Assembly (NCBI RefSeq): GCF_002999335.1
Contig: NW_020312036.1
Coordinates: 930,001-994,000 of the forward strand
Direction of reading: 5' to 3'
From: Cyclospora cayetanensis
Lineage: Eukaryota > Apicomplexa > Conoidasida > Eucoccidiorida > Eimeriidae
DNA length: 64,000 bases
Shown: piece after piece, positions 12,616-25,800 of the stretch
Position numbering within the stretch: position 1 is the first letter of the stretch
How the letters are laid out: each line of letters starts with the position of its first letter
The notes under the pieces: model-generated
What the model was told of the DNA's origin: nothing
The model's input: the letters and a program-made list of their open reading frames with translations, nothing else
The model's database searches: none
Program-made: the position numbers and the translations under genes

Positions 12616-14257
12616 TTACAGCCCAGCGAATGCCCCAGCCAGCAGCACCCACACCAGTGTCATCCAAGCGGCCTCGTAAGCCGAGTTACTGCCTGAGTGG
12701 GCTGCTCGGGCAGCAGCGCTGCTAAGTTCGACGGTTGTGGTAACCCCTGCGGTCGAGAGCTGGGGGAAAGCCGAGCGCAGCTGTCTTCTAAGATAGCTGG
12801 TCTCTTGTACCATCTGTCTGGAGATCTCTTCTGCCAGTTCCTTTGCAGTCGGCTCAGTTGCCAGCAGCCGTTCATCCGGCAGCAAAGAAACCGTGACGAC
12901 AACATTCATAGGCTCTTCGTCACCGCTCCCTGGGGTCGTCGTAACGCTTTTGAGGACCACTCGATCACTGGAAACCCCCAGCGCGCGCACTATTGCGTCT
13001 TGAACGTATGCCCCGAAGACTTGAGCACCCCGCAGGTTGCTTAGCAGCTCAGATTCTGCCACACCAGGAAACACGAGCTCTACAGTTGCCTGGCTCTCCA
13101 GGGGTTCCCGGGTACTCTCCGTTTCGGTGGAGGCCGCTGCTGTCTGTGCGAGCCGTGTGGCTTGTGTTTCAATGTCTGCGCGCGCGCTGCCACTCTCCTC
13201 ATCGAGAGAAGCAGGCTTGGCAACTGACGGAGTCACAGTATCGGGTTCGGAAGCGTCGGTGGTAGAGGCCTCTGCCTTGCCAGATTCCACAGGCCGTCGC
13301 ATCAGGCTGTTAGACACCGCATTTCCTACCATGCTTCCCACGGCTGCACCGACTGCTGTCGTGAGCGCAGTCCTCGCCAAAGAAGGACCTCCTCCGTTCC
13401 CCGCGAGCTCGTGGCGTGTGGCTTGAGTCTGAGGAGTCGTAGGGGAAGGTTTGGTTGTCAGAGGGGCCGCTGCTTGGTTTAAACCGTACGACTGCCCGTG
13501 GGCGGCAGCGCCAGCCGAGTCGCGGGCATGCGCATTCTGGTAAGGATATGCTGGGGGAGGGGGCTGGGGAGAGAGCGAGGCTTGGGGAGCACCAGGGGCA
13601 GATCCAGCATGCAATGCAGGTTGCTGCGGCTGGTGCATGCTTTTTTGGGGAATTGCGCGGCTCGCAGGGCTCTGGGCTGTCGAGTTGAGCTGAGATGCAA
13701 CATGGGGGGGTTGTTGAACTGTTCGCGTAGGGGGGAGAGAAGTGACAGGACGGGATGGATTCGCACTGCGGCTTTGATATCGCAAACTTGAGACTGTAGA
13801 GGGCCGCGTTCCTGGGGATCTTGCAAGCACTCTTGCCTGCTTCCTTACCTACGAGCACAGTTGAACTACAGACAACAGAGGAACTCTTAGCGTACTTGTC
13901 GCATCCCCGAACCCTGGAGCGGCGCGTCTAGTGAGTGGAGCCTCGTAGGAACACAACAGGGGTGGCTCTCTGAGACGCGTTAATACCGGGCTAGCATGCT
14001 ATGCGTATCTCACCATGGCACCTAGCAACGCGGCCATCAATTCTTGCACCTAGCAGTGTTCGACAAGACAGTGCTCCCATGCAAGACGCACATGCAAGCG
14101 AAAGGAATGAGAAATACAGACACTGGAGGCGGCTTACTGGCACGGTGGGCTTAGCATCGGCCTTCACACTGCTCAGGGAAAGAGCAACGAGGCTGCCTAT
14201 GCACAGCACGGCTGTGGCGGCCACTAAGAGCTCATGCCAGCGGGCAAGAAAGCGCAT
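12616..14257 (-). CDS. Secreted, probably GPI-anchored glycine-zipper protein, 2 exons
   Basis: Function unknown. Exon 1 (14257-14138) encodes a 40-residue leader with a signal peptide (MRFLARWHEL then a Val/Leu/Ala core). It joins in phase 0 to exon 2 (13836-12616), giving about 446 residues. Exon 2 begins with a Pro/Gln/Ser-rich disordered region of about 150 residues. A glycine zipper follows (GAAVGSMVG, about residues 200-212), then a Thr/Glu-rich linker. A folded domain of about 110 residues (starting VELVFPGVAE, with LGVSSDRVVLKSV and a hydrophobic strand VVVTVSLLPDE) has an alternating strand/helix pattern like SEA or ferredoxin-type folds. The tail is a small-residue stretch (SGSNS) followed by about 18 hydrophobic residues ending at the stop, typical of a GPI-attachment signal; a tail-less membrane anchor is the alternative. 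No homologue is recognised by eye. Confidence 0.7.
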
Positions 14258-17200
14258 TCTGGCTGCGATTCTCCTGGTTGTTTGCCAAAACACGAGGGGG
14301 CCCTCTCCCTCTGCCTCTCCCCTTCTGGCAGAGGGAGAGGCTCTGGGCGGGTTTCTACGATTTGGTTGGAAACTCTGCAGCTCCACTGCAGGGCAGATAA
14401 AGACGAACTGACTGTTCCGAGTATCTGCCCCGCTCTGATATGAAAAATAAGGGGAAAATGGAGGAGTCAGGGGGGTGGCCAGGGGCCCCTGTGGGACAGG
14501 TGACCGACGACCGGGGCGGTTTGGACCTTCTGATGTACATACAACAGCTAACCCCACTTCAGTTTGCCTCCTCAGACGCCCTATATCCGCACTCAGACAA
14601 AGAGATTTGATGTTCTCGCGGAGTTGATCCCCGTTGACTGGCCTCTACTGCCCACATTGTCGGCAGTCCCGCCGGGGCAACACGGTGGTAGCGCGGGCTA
14701 GTAGGACATGCGAAAAGAAGCTCCAAAGAAACATACTCTCCAGAGAATCATGGTTGTTTATTGCATTTCCCAAGCTCACGTCCAATCATAAGGATTGCAG
14801 GGCACCTCGGTTCTACCATCTGGGGTGACCCGTGGTGGCATGGCTGGGCGCGCTGCGCTCTCCTGCTTGCAGGGAAAACACAGATAAAGAAAGTGCCTAA
14901 GGGTTGAAAGGGGGGATTCATCGGCCTTAATACTAGTCAAATTGTGCACGTCAAAACGCACTTGTGCGAAACGGCAGATCTGCCCACAATGGGCTACAGT
15001 TGTTTCATGTGTTTTGTATATTCGGTGGAAGTTTGGGATTCATCCGATACTCCTCCCTCTGAACGCCCCGGTGTCTTTCATCGTGGCACGAGGCTTCTAT
15101 TAGTAGGTGATGCCGTAGTTTTGTTACAAGGACCAGCCGTCTGGCAGGAGTTTCTCTGAGGGACTCTAAGTGTTCCTCTTAGCTGGGCAAACGATTTAAC
15201 TGGTGCTTTCGCCTTCCGCATTCTAGCTCCTATTCCTGTTGCTCACTGACTGAATAGATTGATAGGCTTTCCTCCATTAGTGCCGATACTTCCGCTACCA
15301 CAGTCCAATGGTCAATGTGCTCCGCAAAAACGCGCGGCGGCTCATATTTTTGCACTTTGTTTAGTGCCCCCTGGAACTTATAGATGAGTCCTTCCTTGCG
15401 TCGCCAAGTGAGAACATCACACAAAATCTATGGTATAACGAAGTATTGTAACTTTGCACTTTGTCCGACACGGGTGAGTACGGGCAATAGGGTCAAACGG
15501 CCCCAAAATCTGTTTGTTAAACCAAACAACGGAGTACAGACGCTTGAGGCCCTGAATAGGATGAATTTCCTTGGTGCACATTTGTTTATTTTCCTCACCA
15601 GCGCAAGGGCTGCGAGGCCCCTCTGATGAAAGCCAAAGGAGTTGGAGGAGTTGTCGTAAGTCATAGTTGAAAGGAACACACGCTCCTTTATAACTGCTGA
15701 GCCACTCGCAGTGGTTCCAGGCAAATAATCTTTATGTACGCCAAGAATTTTGTCTCGAGAAGCATCGTCTTTTGAGCAGACTGGAGAACAGATGCTTAAA
15801 TAACACTGTAGTGTGGAGAGAATGCATCCTGCTGAATCTTGTCTATGGAAGACCAGCCACCCTCCTTCCTCCTCAGATAATACGTCAGTTCAGATGAGCC
15901 ACAGGCAACCAAAGGCGCTTGAGCTGGCTATGCAAAGTATATTGATTTTATTGTTTTTGCATGGAGCTTTCTGCATGTCAGTGTTCGTTACACTGTTAAG
16001 CTTCCCAGTGTGATCAAACAAAACACATCCTACCATGATTTTCCATCTTTTCCTGAGCAGGAAGCATCAGGAGACGCATCTGTAGCTAAGAATATGTACC
16101 TGTAAGCCTTACGCTCTGACGGGCGGAGGTATGCCGCGCTGAATTTTTAAACAAGTTTTTTCAAGGTGTAATCAGCAGTCTCAATGTCTAGAGATTTGGT
16201 GCTGTTATCATTGGTTCCTAGAATCTCTCTACTGCACTGCGCGCTTGGAAAATCGCGTTGTACGGTTCGTTTTCTCACGTTGCCGATATCCGTACACTGT
16301 GCGGAGTAGAGCTTACTGGGCACCAGTTACCTGGAATGGTCTCCTAAGGCTTCTGGAGGGCGGCGCGCCTCTCTCTTGCATTACGTTCGGGCGGCATGGC
16401 CACTCCTTAAGCTTGGTGGAGTGATGTGCAGTGCGTTTACTGATAAGGACTCTCCTCTCTAGCTCATAACTGTCCTCAGGGTCCCCCAGTAGGGAGTTCG
16501 ACGCCCTGTGTGGACAGCCAAGAATGATCTTCGGAGTTTCTGTGCATGTTAAATCATGATGCGACAGAATCCGGGAAAGGTTGTAGAAGTCAAGACTTCA
16601 AGAAAATGACTGGCTTCTACCCCGTACAGCTGTTTCTGCCAAGTTGATATATCACCTTGGCTCCGAAAACATATTGCGAACATACATATAGCATTCCGTA
16701 GAACTCTTGTCTTGCAGACTGGCTCCCTGTTCAAACACAGGCAGAGATGCTGGTCTGCTCATGCTACTGCCCAAAAGCCCCTCGCGGCACTATGATTAAA
16801 TTAGTTCCTTGACGTGTGAATTTGCGTACTTCTTGCCATGGATGATGCCTTTTGATCGCACTTATCCCGCAAGGCAGTGCAGTGTCAACGGTTTGCAGCC
16901 GTATCATGGCATCCACCCAAATGTCAACATCGTGTATCTCCGCCCTTCTTCAACAGAGCAGGCTGTAGCAGGCGTACCCCTTGGCAATGTCTGGCCCATT
17001 CCCTTTTAATTCTTTCGTGCCGGGGTCTGTAATAACCTAGGTACCTTGTCTTGTATGTAGAACCCCCCGCAACTTTTGACGAGAACCTCATGGACCTCTA
17101 TGCTGGTCATAAAGGACCAGCGTAATAAACAGGGCGACGCAGATTAGTGTTTGTCCTTGAAATTAGCGTCCAGCAAAGCTTTTACTGTACCCCGGACTTC

Positions 17201-20171
17201 CATGTGTGTGATTAGTTGGAACACTCGGGGTCGTGCCCTCGAGATATTGGTTTCATCATGGATCTCGCAAAAGATGAGGTGCCTACAGATTGCCACTAGA
17301 TGAACCCATGCAGGGCCACCGGTAGGATCAGCTGAGGGTTGCCTACCAGTTTGATCATAGAACTTTGCAGAGACCTGCAGACGGTTCTGTTCCCGTGAAT
17401 AACAGATGTGCCATTCCTTTTACTCTCTGCTGATTAACGTGCTACAATCCACAAAGTCTATAACACTTTATTTACGTCTCCGTTAAGAGCAGTGTCCTAT
17501 CCGAAACACTGCACTGGGCTTCACTGACGACAGGCTGAGCTGGTTCAGACATTTTCGCTTTACGTACTTTGCCTTGAATCAACGCGAGACAGACAAGACT
17601 CCACGGCCCGGGTTGTGGCACTTGAGCCCTCAAGGGATTTGTGTAGCTCGTCATTTGGTGGGTCTGTGGTCTGTGGCTTTCTGCAGAAAAGCCTTTTCTG
17701 TGTATTGTTCGGACTTCCAGGAAATCGAACAACTGCCGCCTCACTTGCATATTGTAACGTATAGACCTGTGACTTTGCCGCAACAGAAGGGAGCTGATCC
17801 CTCCCCCAAAACCGATGGGAACTCCTGTAACGTGGTTGACTAATTTTTCGTTTGGTGCGCTTCTCGACGCTACTGAGAGTTTATCGTTGTTTGCATCTGC
17901 AGCGTGAGACAGACTTCAAATATCACAAAGGCTTCAGCAACTTTCGCAAACATCTTCCACCTTGCCTGACCTGGGCCAGGGTGCAGGATGCCTCTGGAAC
18001 TGTCTTCTGAAAGATCGTGATATCTGCGAGTGTTGAGCACATCGCTGGCACACGTGCATGTATAATGTTAACCCGCTAACCTGCACGCAAAGCGTGGATT
18101 AGGGTGCAATTACATAGCCCAGGGGAGTTCGGGCTTTTACCTATTGAAAATTGTCAAGGACGATTAGGCTTAATGGATCGCGGCCTCCGGAAGTATTTAA
18201 TTTAGAGATCCGACGCATCAACTTATGTGGTGTATGGCTTTAAATGGAAACAGAACCCCACCAGACAGAGGAAGTTGGAGCATCTGAGGTGAAGAACTCC
18301 CTTTTATAGCGAATGCAGGATTGCTTAATTAAGAAGAACGTGGTCTGGTATCCGCTACTGAGTTGCGAGCTCCTCATTTACTATAGAATAGCGCTATGCA
18401 GCGGTACCAGTAAAGTGCATGAGTACCTGTCTTGTGTGTTAGCCGAAAGCCATTCGACATCTTAAGATGTGCAGCAGACGAGATGCACTAAAGGCAAGCC
18501 AACGGAGGTTCGCAAAGTTTTATGAAAATGCAGAACATTCATAAGTAGCGTTTGCTGGACGTTGTGTCCTACCACTCGGGGAACTTGGCGCCGCAGGAAG
18601 CGCCTGCAAGAGCATAGCGACTAGAGGTACTAACTGGCGACCATTCAGCAGGAAAACCTCGAATTGTGAGGCTCACATGGCTCTGCACAGGGAGATTCCT
18701 TTGGCCCCAAATTGTATCTAAGTTCTAAGATTCTGTGTGCTCCTTGATACAGGAGTCCTTTTCCCACAGCCCTCACTCCAGAGTGTTCCGCCAGGAGTGG
18801 AGGAAGGAGAGCCGGCGTGCAAGTAGCAGCATTTCTTGAGAACTCTCGGCAGTCCGCCACAGAAACTCGAAGGCAAACGCATGGTGCGCACTGCCGAAGG
18901 CACATGTATCTACCCCTGCTTCGGAAAGCCTAAAATACAGCAATGGCCAGGCCACACATCCAGCTTTGTAGGGCGTCGTAAGGAATTACAGAGGCTATAG
19001 GAGTGGCTACCTATGCGTAGTGAATTGCCTCGCCACATGAATGCAGTCCAGTTGTGACTGCCCTCGATTACCGTCTAGTCCTACCATCATATCCCAACAC
19101 CCAATCCCCTAAAGCCACCCCTCTTGTCTTTCAGCCTTCCTAGGGCAGTAATGCGAGAGCGACACACTGCCGCGCCTCGCCTCTTGCACGAGAAAACTGT
19201 ACTGCCCAGCGTCCATAGCCAGGGGGCCGAAGAAGTCTGGCGGGGAATATCGACACTCATGCCCTCTCCCTATCCAACTATGGAAGGCGTTAGCGACACT
19301 ACTCGAAAATAATGCATTAATCCATCCACTTTTGGGAAGGTGAGCGGCGGATGTCAAGCAGGGTGCTTCCACGGTGCCCTGTCAATGGAAATTATGGGGA
19401 AGCGCCAAGCAGTTTTGGGGCCGGAGGCACGCGGCCACAGGTTTACGGGCTGAAGATCGAGCCATTCTCCGATGCAGCGCTATATTAGAGCTGCTTTATA
19501 GTTATTTTTAGCGATTGTCATATTAGTTGATTCTTTGGTGGCCTTCGAGGGGCCCAGCAGAACACAGAGGTGGGGATGCTGAATGAGCGTCTGGCAGTAT
19601 AAAGTCTGCTGGTGCGGCAGGTGTAGGGTCTGTGTCGAATCTTCTGCCCCTCTTTTGGTTTTTGTATTTTCTTTTTCTGGCTGTCTCTCTGCGCTGTGGG
19701 GGTTCTCTCTACCGGGTTAACGCTTGTGTCTCCCTCGTGCCGTGCGCTCCCTTCGAGTGCCTTCAAATCACTGCCACCAAGACAGAGATCTGCTCCGTGC
19801 CTTCATTTTAGGGCGCTCCTAGGGCCCTTTTTAAGTGGTGGTCTTTGCGGCTGTGCGGGGGGCCCCTTCTGGGAGGGTCTGCGGCAAGGGAGCGGCGTCT
19901 GACTGTTGCTGAGCTCTCATGCACGAAGGCGAGAGGACTTGCCTGGATCCTCCGTCTTCGCTGCAGGGGTCTGTGGGGTGGCTTCAGAGGCGGCGTCGAC
20001 GGCGCACTTTTAAGGCCGGCCCTCGCAACCTCGGGCAGGGCTCTGTTTCCTCCTCTCTCAGCCTTTGGTGCTGTTGCTGGTGTGCGACTGCAGCGACAGC
20101 ACTGAGCAGTGCTTCAGCCACTTTCGCGCAAGCTTCCTTCCGTCTGTGCGAGGTGTGCTTCAACCTGGCAA
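14258..20171. other. 5.9 kb gene-poor spacer
   Basis: Lies between the divergent starts of the secreted protein and the KH protein. It contains only short ORFs on both strands, none with a domain or convincing codon pattern, and is AT-richer up to about 19.5 kb. The last 500 bases become GC- and pyrimidine-rich and probably belong to the 5' region of the KH gene. No tRNA or rRNA was recognised. Confidence 0.55.
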
Positions 20172-22833
20172 ATGACGGGTCAAGGGCGGGACGAGGGGCC
20201 TGACAGGGCTGAAGACCAACGGTCCCCTTCCCGCGAAAGAGCGAGGGAGATGTCTCAAGACGGTGCTCCGCAACGAGGGCACTCTCGAGATAGAAGCCTC
20301 CCTGGCCGTCGCTCTCTCTCCGGCAGCAGACGCAGCCGTAGCCCTCAACGAATCGATCGCAGAAGCCGATCCTCGTAAAACCCACACGACCTCGGGCTTC
20401 TTTTCTCCTTCTTTCTCTGTATCTCTGTATCTGTATCTCTCTGTGTCTCTGTATCTCTCTGTCTCTCTGTATCTCTCTGTCTCCGTGGCAGTCTGCTGTC
20501 TGCCGGCACCTGCGTCTTTTTTTAGCCGTTCTCTCTGCACATGCGCTTGGTAGCCTCCCTTTTTTTCGCCGCAACGCGCTTGCAGGGTCGTGCCTGTTGA
20601 CTGCGCGTCTACAGCCAGTTCCGAGCAGGCACGTGGGCAGGCAGCCAAAGGCGCACGCGAATGGTGGATGACCGTCACAGACTGTACGCAGCAGTGTGAT
20701 GTTGACTCTTTTGCGTGTCGTTCTGTCTTCCCGGATGCAGACGCGGCAGCAGGAGCAGAAGCCGCAGTGGTGGTAGAAGTGCCGTGAAATACAATGGACG
20801 CGCATACTACGGCGATGAGAGGGTGACGCACGTGATGGAGATCGAGGATGATGACGCATCCTTTATTCTAGGGGCTGGTGAGGAGCTGCTAGGACAGCAT
20901 TTTATCTAGGCCCTTGCATGTGTGGTGTGCATGCGGCTTCCGGGAGGGGCGGGGGAAGACGAGAGAGAAAGGACGTGTCTGCTTGCCACTCCCTGGTGTA
21001 TGGTGTTTGCGAGTTGCCTGTTGCGCGTGTATCGCGCAAAATATGGCTGGTGCGAAATCTCTCCAATCGTGCCACCTGTCTGAAGACGTCTCCGCTCCGC
21101 TTCTTTTAGTGCGGAGTCGCGTTCTGCCCGCTCTAACCTGCTTTCTGTGACGTTTTTGCATGCATGTATGCATGCATGCAAAAACGAGGCCTCTTGCGGC
21201 AGATGCTGTGTCTTCAACAGTGCTCGTCAGGGAGTCTCTTTTTGAGTTCTTCGCGCGCGCTCAGGTGGTCGTACGAAGCGAAAGCTGAGTCACGTGTGCG
21301 GGGCCGAGCTAAATATTGAGGAGAGGAACGGGCGAACTGTTTTGGAGATGCGCGGCACGAAAGACACCATCGAAAGGGCGAAGTTGTATGTCGGCTTCGT
21401 CATGCAGCAGCGTGTTGGACCTGTCCAGTTGCCACCAGATGCAGAGACGCGAGACGATCTGACCATCATTGAGGTCAGCGGCAGTCTTGCTGGCTCATGA
21501 AGAGAATCGTGGTGTTTGATTGTAGTCGCTGGTGCATCGTGGCACAACCCGCTTCACCTACCTCGTTCGTTCTCTCTCTCTCTGCTTGAGGCTTCTTTTC
21601 CCTCGGTTCCTTGTTGCTGCCCTCCCGTGTTGTGTGCTGCTTCCCATGTCGGTCACTGGCATCTTCTGGCTAGATGCTTGGAAGGAGAGGGAGGGGGGAG
21701 AGGCCTTTTTACCTCGTGTTGCGTCTAGCGGCGTGGCTGGAGCTTTTGGTGTAGCACTCCGAAAGCCCTGTGTGTGGTGTGTCTATTGCGTCGACTGATG
21801 AGCGTGGAGGGAGATAGATAGATGCACATCCTCGCGAGATGAGAGCAGAGTTTGTTGCTGCTGCTGCACACTTTGCTGTGCTTCGCTTGCACAGGTTCCC
21901 CACGAATGCGTTGGCTACGTCACTGGACGAAAGGGAGCAGGCTTGAGGAGCGTCGAGGAAGAGTGGAATACATTGATGTTTTTTACAGATCTCAGGTCGG
22001 AGAAGGCCGGTCAAACAGAGCGACTCGCCATTTTTGGCAGCCAGTGCGTCTTTTTCTCCCCTTCTCTTCTTTTCCTCTTCTTGATGTTGTTTGAGTTGCT
22101 GCCATCTCCTCTTCTGTGCAGTCGTTTTATGGCGTTTCTTGTGGCGGAATTTTAGTCTCAGCTGCCTACAAGCGCGCCAGTGATGCGCTGTAGTGGTCTT
22201 CACGCAGTTTTCCTTCTAGAGGCGATTTTCTTTCTTTGGGCCGTCTGCGTCCACTCCCGTCTCGACCCCCCTTCTTCACACCCCCTCTTCTCCCCTTTCC
22301 CCATAGCTGGCTAGAGCACTTATCGAGTCGCCATCGCTGCTGCTGTCTCTCCGCGTTTTGTCTGTCTCTCGAGGCTTCCTTCAGGTGTCGAGAAGTGCTG
22401 CGTGTAGGCTTGGCTCTTGTTGCCGCTGCTGCTGTGTGTGTGGCTGGTGCAGACGTGCCCGCCGAGGCAGCGAGTTGAAGGTGATGTCTGCCGTCGAACA
22501 GAAGATGCCTGGCTATTTCACAGACAACATAACGGAGGGCTCTAGCAACAACGACGGCTTCGACACAGACTACGTCACCATTTCTGAAAAAGACTACTCA
22601 TATGCCCTCGGTAAGGATGAGAGGGGCATGCAGACCAACAGAACGCGCACGGATGGTGGTCGGGTGGTTAGGTGGTTGCTTAGTCAGAGGCAAGGGGGAT
22701 CGTGGATAATTCAGGGAGCCGGAGCACAGTTTTTATGCATCAGGGGAGGAGGGCAGCTAATAGCCGACGCCGTGTGTTTGTGGATATTAGAAGTGGAAGG
22801 CCGCCTTGAAGGGGCATTATGCGCACAAGGGGA

Positions 22834-22891
<58 letters not shown>

Positions 22892-25800
22892 GCCTTGCTG
22901 TGTGTTTGGTGTTGGACTGTGTTTTTGGCTGCTGCGCATGCTTTTTCTACATTTTTTCTCTTTTTTTCCTCCCTCCTTTTCTTTTCTCTCTCTCTGTTTC
23001 GGTTTGCCCCTCATTCTCCTTGTGTATGCATATTTTCTTCCCTGCGGTAGAAACGCCATCGGATGTGTCTATCCCCTGTGGTGTGCTTTGTTGTTGTAGG
23101 CCAGCGTGGCAGCACGCGCAAGAAACTGGCGAGGGCATCTGGCGCTATCTTGGAATATGTGGGACGCATTGCGTTTGTTGCGGGTACTCTGCCTGAGCGG
23201 ATGCGGGCAAAGCAGTATCTTCAGTGGTTATGCATGCAGAGGACGTCTTTTGTTCATGTGGATACTGTGGGCAGGTGAGACGCGATGGCAGAAGAGGCTC
23301 CGTGTTTTGGTGTGTGCCTCTGGAGGTTGTGCAAGCGACCTCATGGAGTATAGCGGGGTAGTGTGTCATGGACAAACGACGGCGAATGACGGATAAGGCT
23401 GCGGGTTGGGGGTGAAGGAAGGGCTCTTGGCAGGAGGTTTGTGGTGCTCTACCGCCGCTTGCATGCGACAAACAGAGAGCTGCTTTTTCCTAGCAGCGCT
23501 CTCCGTCGAGATGCGATGCATTTGCTGTCTGGAAGACAGCCTTTTTGAAGCGCCTCGCCTGGAGGAGCTGCGCAGTGTGTGTGTTTGTGGGGTTGGGGTT
23601 GGGGGGGTTGGTATACCGCTTTGTGTGTGTGTGTCTGTCTGTGTGTTTGTGTGTGTCTGTCTGTGTGTGTTTGTGTGTGTGTGTCTGTCTGTCTGTCCCT
23701 CTGTTTGTATTATCATGATGTCTTGGCCTTTTCATGGATGTGGTTGCGGGTTGGGCTGTGCGGCATGTTTCTGGGAGTTCTTTTGGATGGTGCCCCTGTG
23801 CGCAGAGATGACTGTGAAGTCGTGAATCTCCCGCTTGACGCTGTTGCATACGTCACGGGCTCTAAGGGCAGCAACTTGCGGCGCGTTGAAGAGGAGACGG
23901 GCACGTTTATATTCCTGGATGGCGCGCGTGGTGGCGGCGAAGAGAGACTTCTTATTTTCTGCTATGATGTAGATGCTAGACGGCGTGCCCGTGTAAGGAT
24001 TGAGGAGCGGATCGACGAGAAGCTTTCTGGGAGAGCGAGGTCAGACAGGCGGTGTTTCTGCTGGAATGTGGTTGTTTCTGCATGGTGCTGCGTGTTTGTG
24101 TTGTTGCGTGTGGCTTCGTCCCGAGTGCTTCCGTTGTGGACGTGCTCCATAAGATAGGCAGCGTGCGTGTGAATAGGGAGGGGCCAGGGTGTAGTAAGGC
24201 GAGCATTATCGGGGGGAAATGCTTGCTGTGAGTGTGTCTGATCACGACTCGTAGACGCCAGAGCACATTCTGCATCGAGGGCGTTGGCATGTGTGCGATG
24301 TTTGTGAGTGCGCGTGCGTGCAATGTTTGTGAGTGCGCGTGCGTGCAATGTTACATGCTTTGATGCCTTGTCGCGTTGGTGTTGGCGGACAGCGGCGCAC
24401 ATGAGGCGTTGATGGGTTACTGCCGATGGTGGGGTTGCTGCAAACTGTCGCGTGTTGCAGACCCTTGTACCACGGAGGCGGTGGAGGCCGATATCGCTCT
24501 CCCTCTCCGCGACGCGGAGATTATGGGAGCTACGGACGTTACGATGATCGAGGCAGCTATGGTGGTGGCAGTGGGTATTACGGTGGAGGGGGCAGCTACG
24601 GAGGCAGTCACGGGGGTGGATACAGGGGCAGCAGAGGTGGGGGCGGGGGGGGGTATCGCAGTCGCTCCTCTAGTAGGCCTCGAGGAGGGTACTACCGTTC
24701 TCGCAGCCGCTCCGCTGAGTACTGGCGCGGGGGTGGAGGAGGAAGAAGTCGCTCGAGAAGCCCTGCACGCCGCGAGCGTTCTTACACTAGGTAGGCGTTC
24801 ATGCCCTGCTTTGGGGGGAGGAGGGGCAAGAGGGTGTGGGAAGCAGCTGTGTGTATGTGTAGAAAGAGAGATAAAGAGAGAAATAGAGAGAAAGGGAAAA
24901 AGATGGGGAGAAAAAGGGGGAAAGATAGAGAGAAAAAGGGAAAAAGATAGGGAGAAAAAGGGGAAAAGATAGGGAGAAAAAGAGAGAAAGAAAGAAAAAA
25001 GAGAGCGAAAAGGGGTGGTGCCGTCACTGATGGAGTACTTGAGGGGAGGAAGGGAGAGGGGCGATTAGTTTAGAGTATGCTTTGCGAGAGAGGGTATTAA
25101 TGAGGGCAGCCAGTGGTGTCTTCTCGAGTTTTGACGGTTTGGAGGGTCATGTGTTGAGGTCTTTTGCGTCTTGTGCTTGTTGTTGCTGCTTGATGTTTTT
25201 GGTGCTCCCTGTTGCGTTCGTGTCTGTACGGGAGGGAGTGCGTGCGTTGGTGTGTGTCGAGCGATTTACGTGGACAAAGTGGTGGTGGCTGTAAAACGCA
25301 TGGATGGGAGGCGTGTGTTGCGGGTGCGATAGTGGGGAGGAGAGGGGGGATACGTAAGAGGCGGGTAACAGCAAGGGCGTCTCGCGCTGCGTGTTTCTTG
25401 TTGCTGCATCATCTGGCTGCTGAAATGCGGCTGGCATGGTATACAGTGAACGCGCACACTGAGGCCACCCAATGCTGAGCTAGCACCGACTTCCCGCACG
25501 CTTCCCCATACCCCAGCAGCAGCTTCTTGACCAGGAGATATCCTGCCTGCTTGACTAGCACGCCTCCTAGCTGCACGCTGCCTCCTCCTGCACCTTGTTC
25601 TACTTGTAGTGTTGCTCTTGGCGCTGAAGCAGGGCATTTCCACCCGACCCCCGTTTCCCCCCATTCCTCCCCATTCTCCCCCCTCTTACCTCTGCCAGAG
25701 ATACACAGCACACAAGTCGTTGCTCTAAGGTGCTCCGCATGGCCGTGAGATCCTTGAGAGAGAGAGAGAAAGAAAGCGCACGCGGATCTTAAGTGCAGCT

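Noticed and set aside
19984..20859. Minus-strand 291-codon open frame opposite KH exons 1-2
   Set aside because: It is the antisense shadow of RS-coding and CT-rich sequence, with Arg/His/Glu low complexity and no domain.
23406..24157. Plus-strand frames rich in Val/Cys/Leu over the TG tract
   Set aside because: These are translations of TG/TCTG simple repeat; the real coding sequence nearby is KH exon 7 in its own frame.
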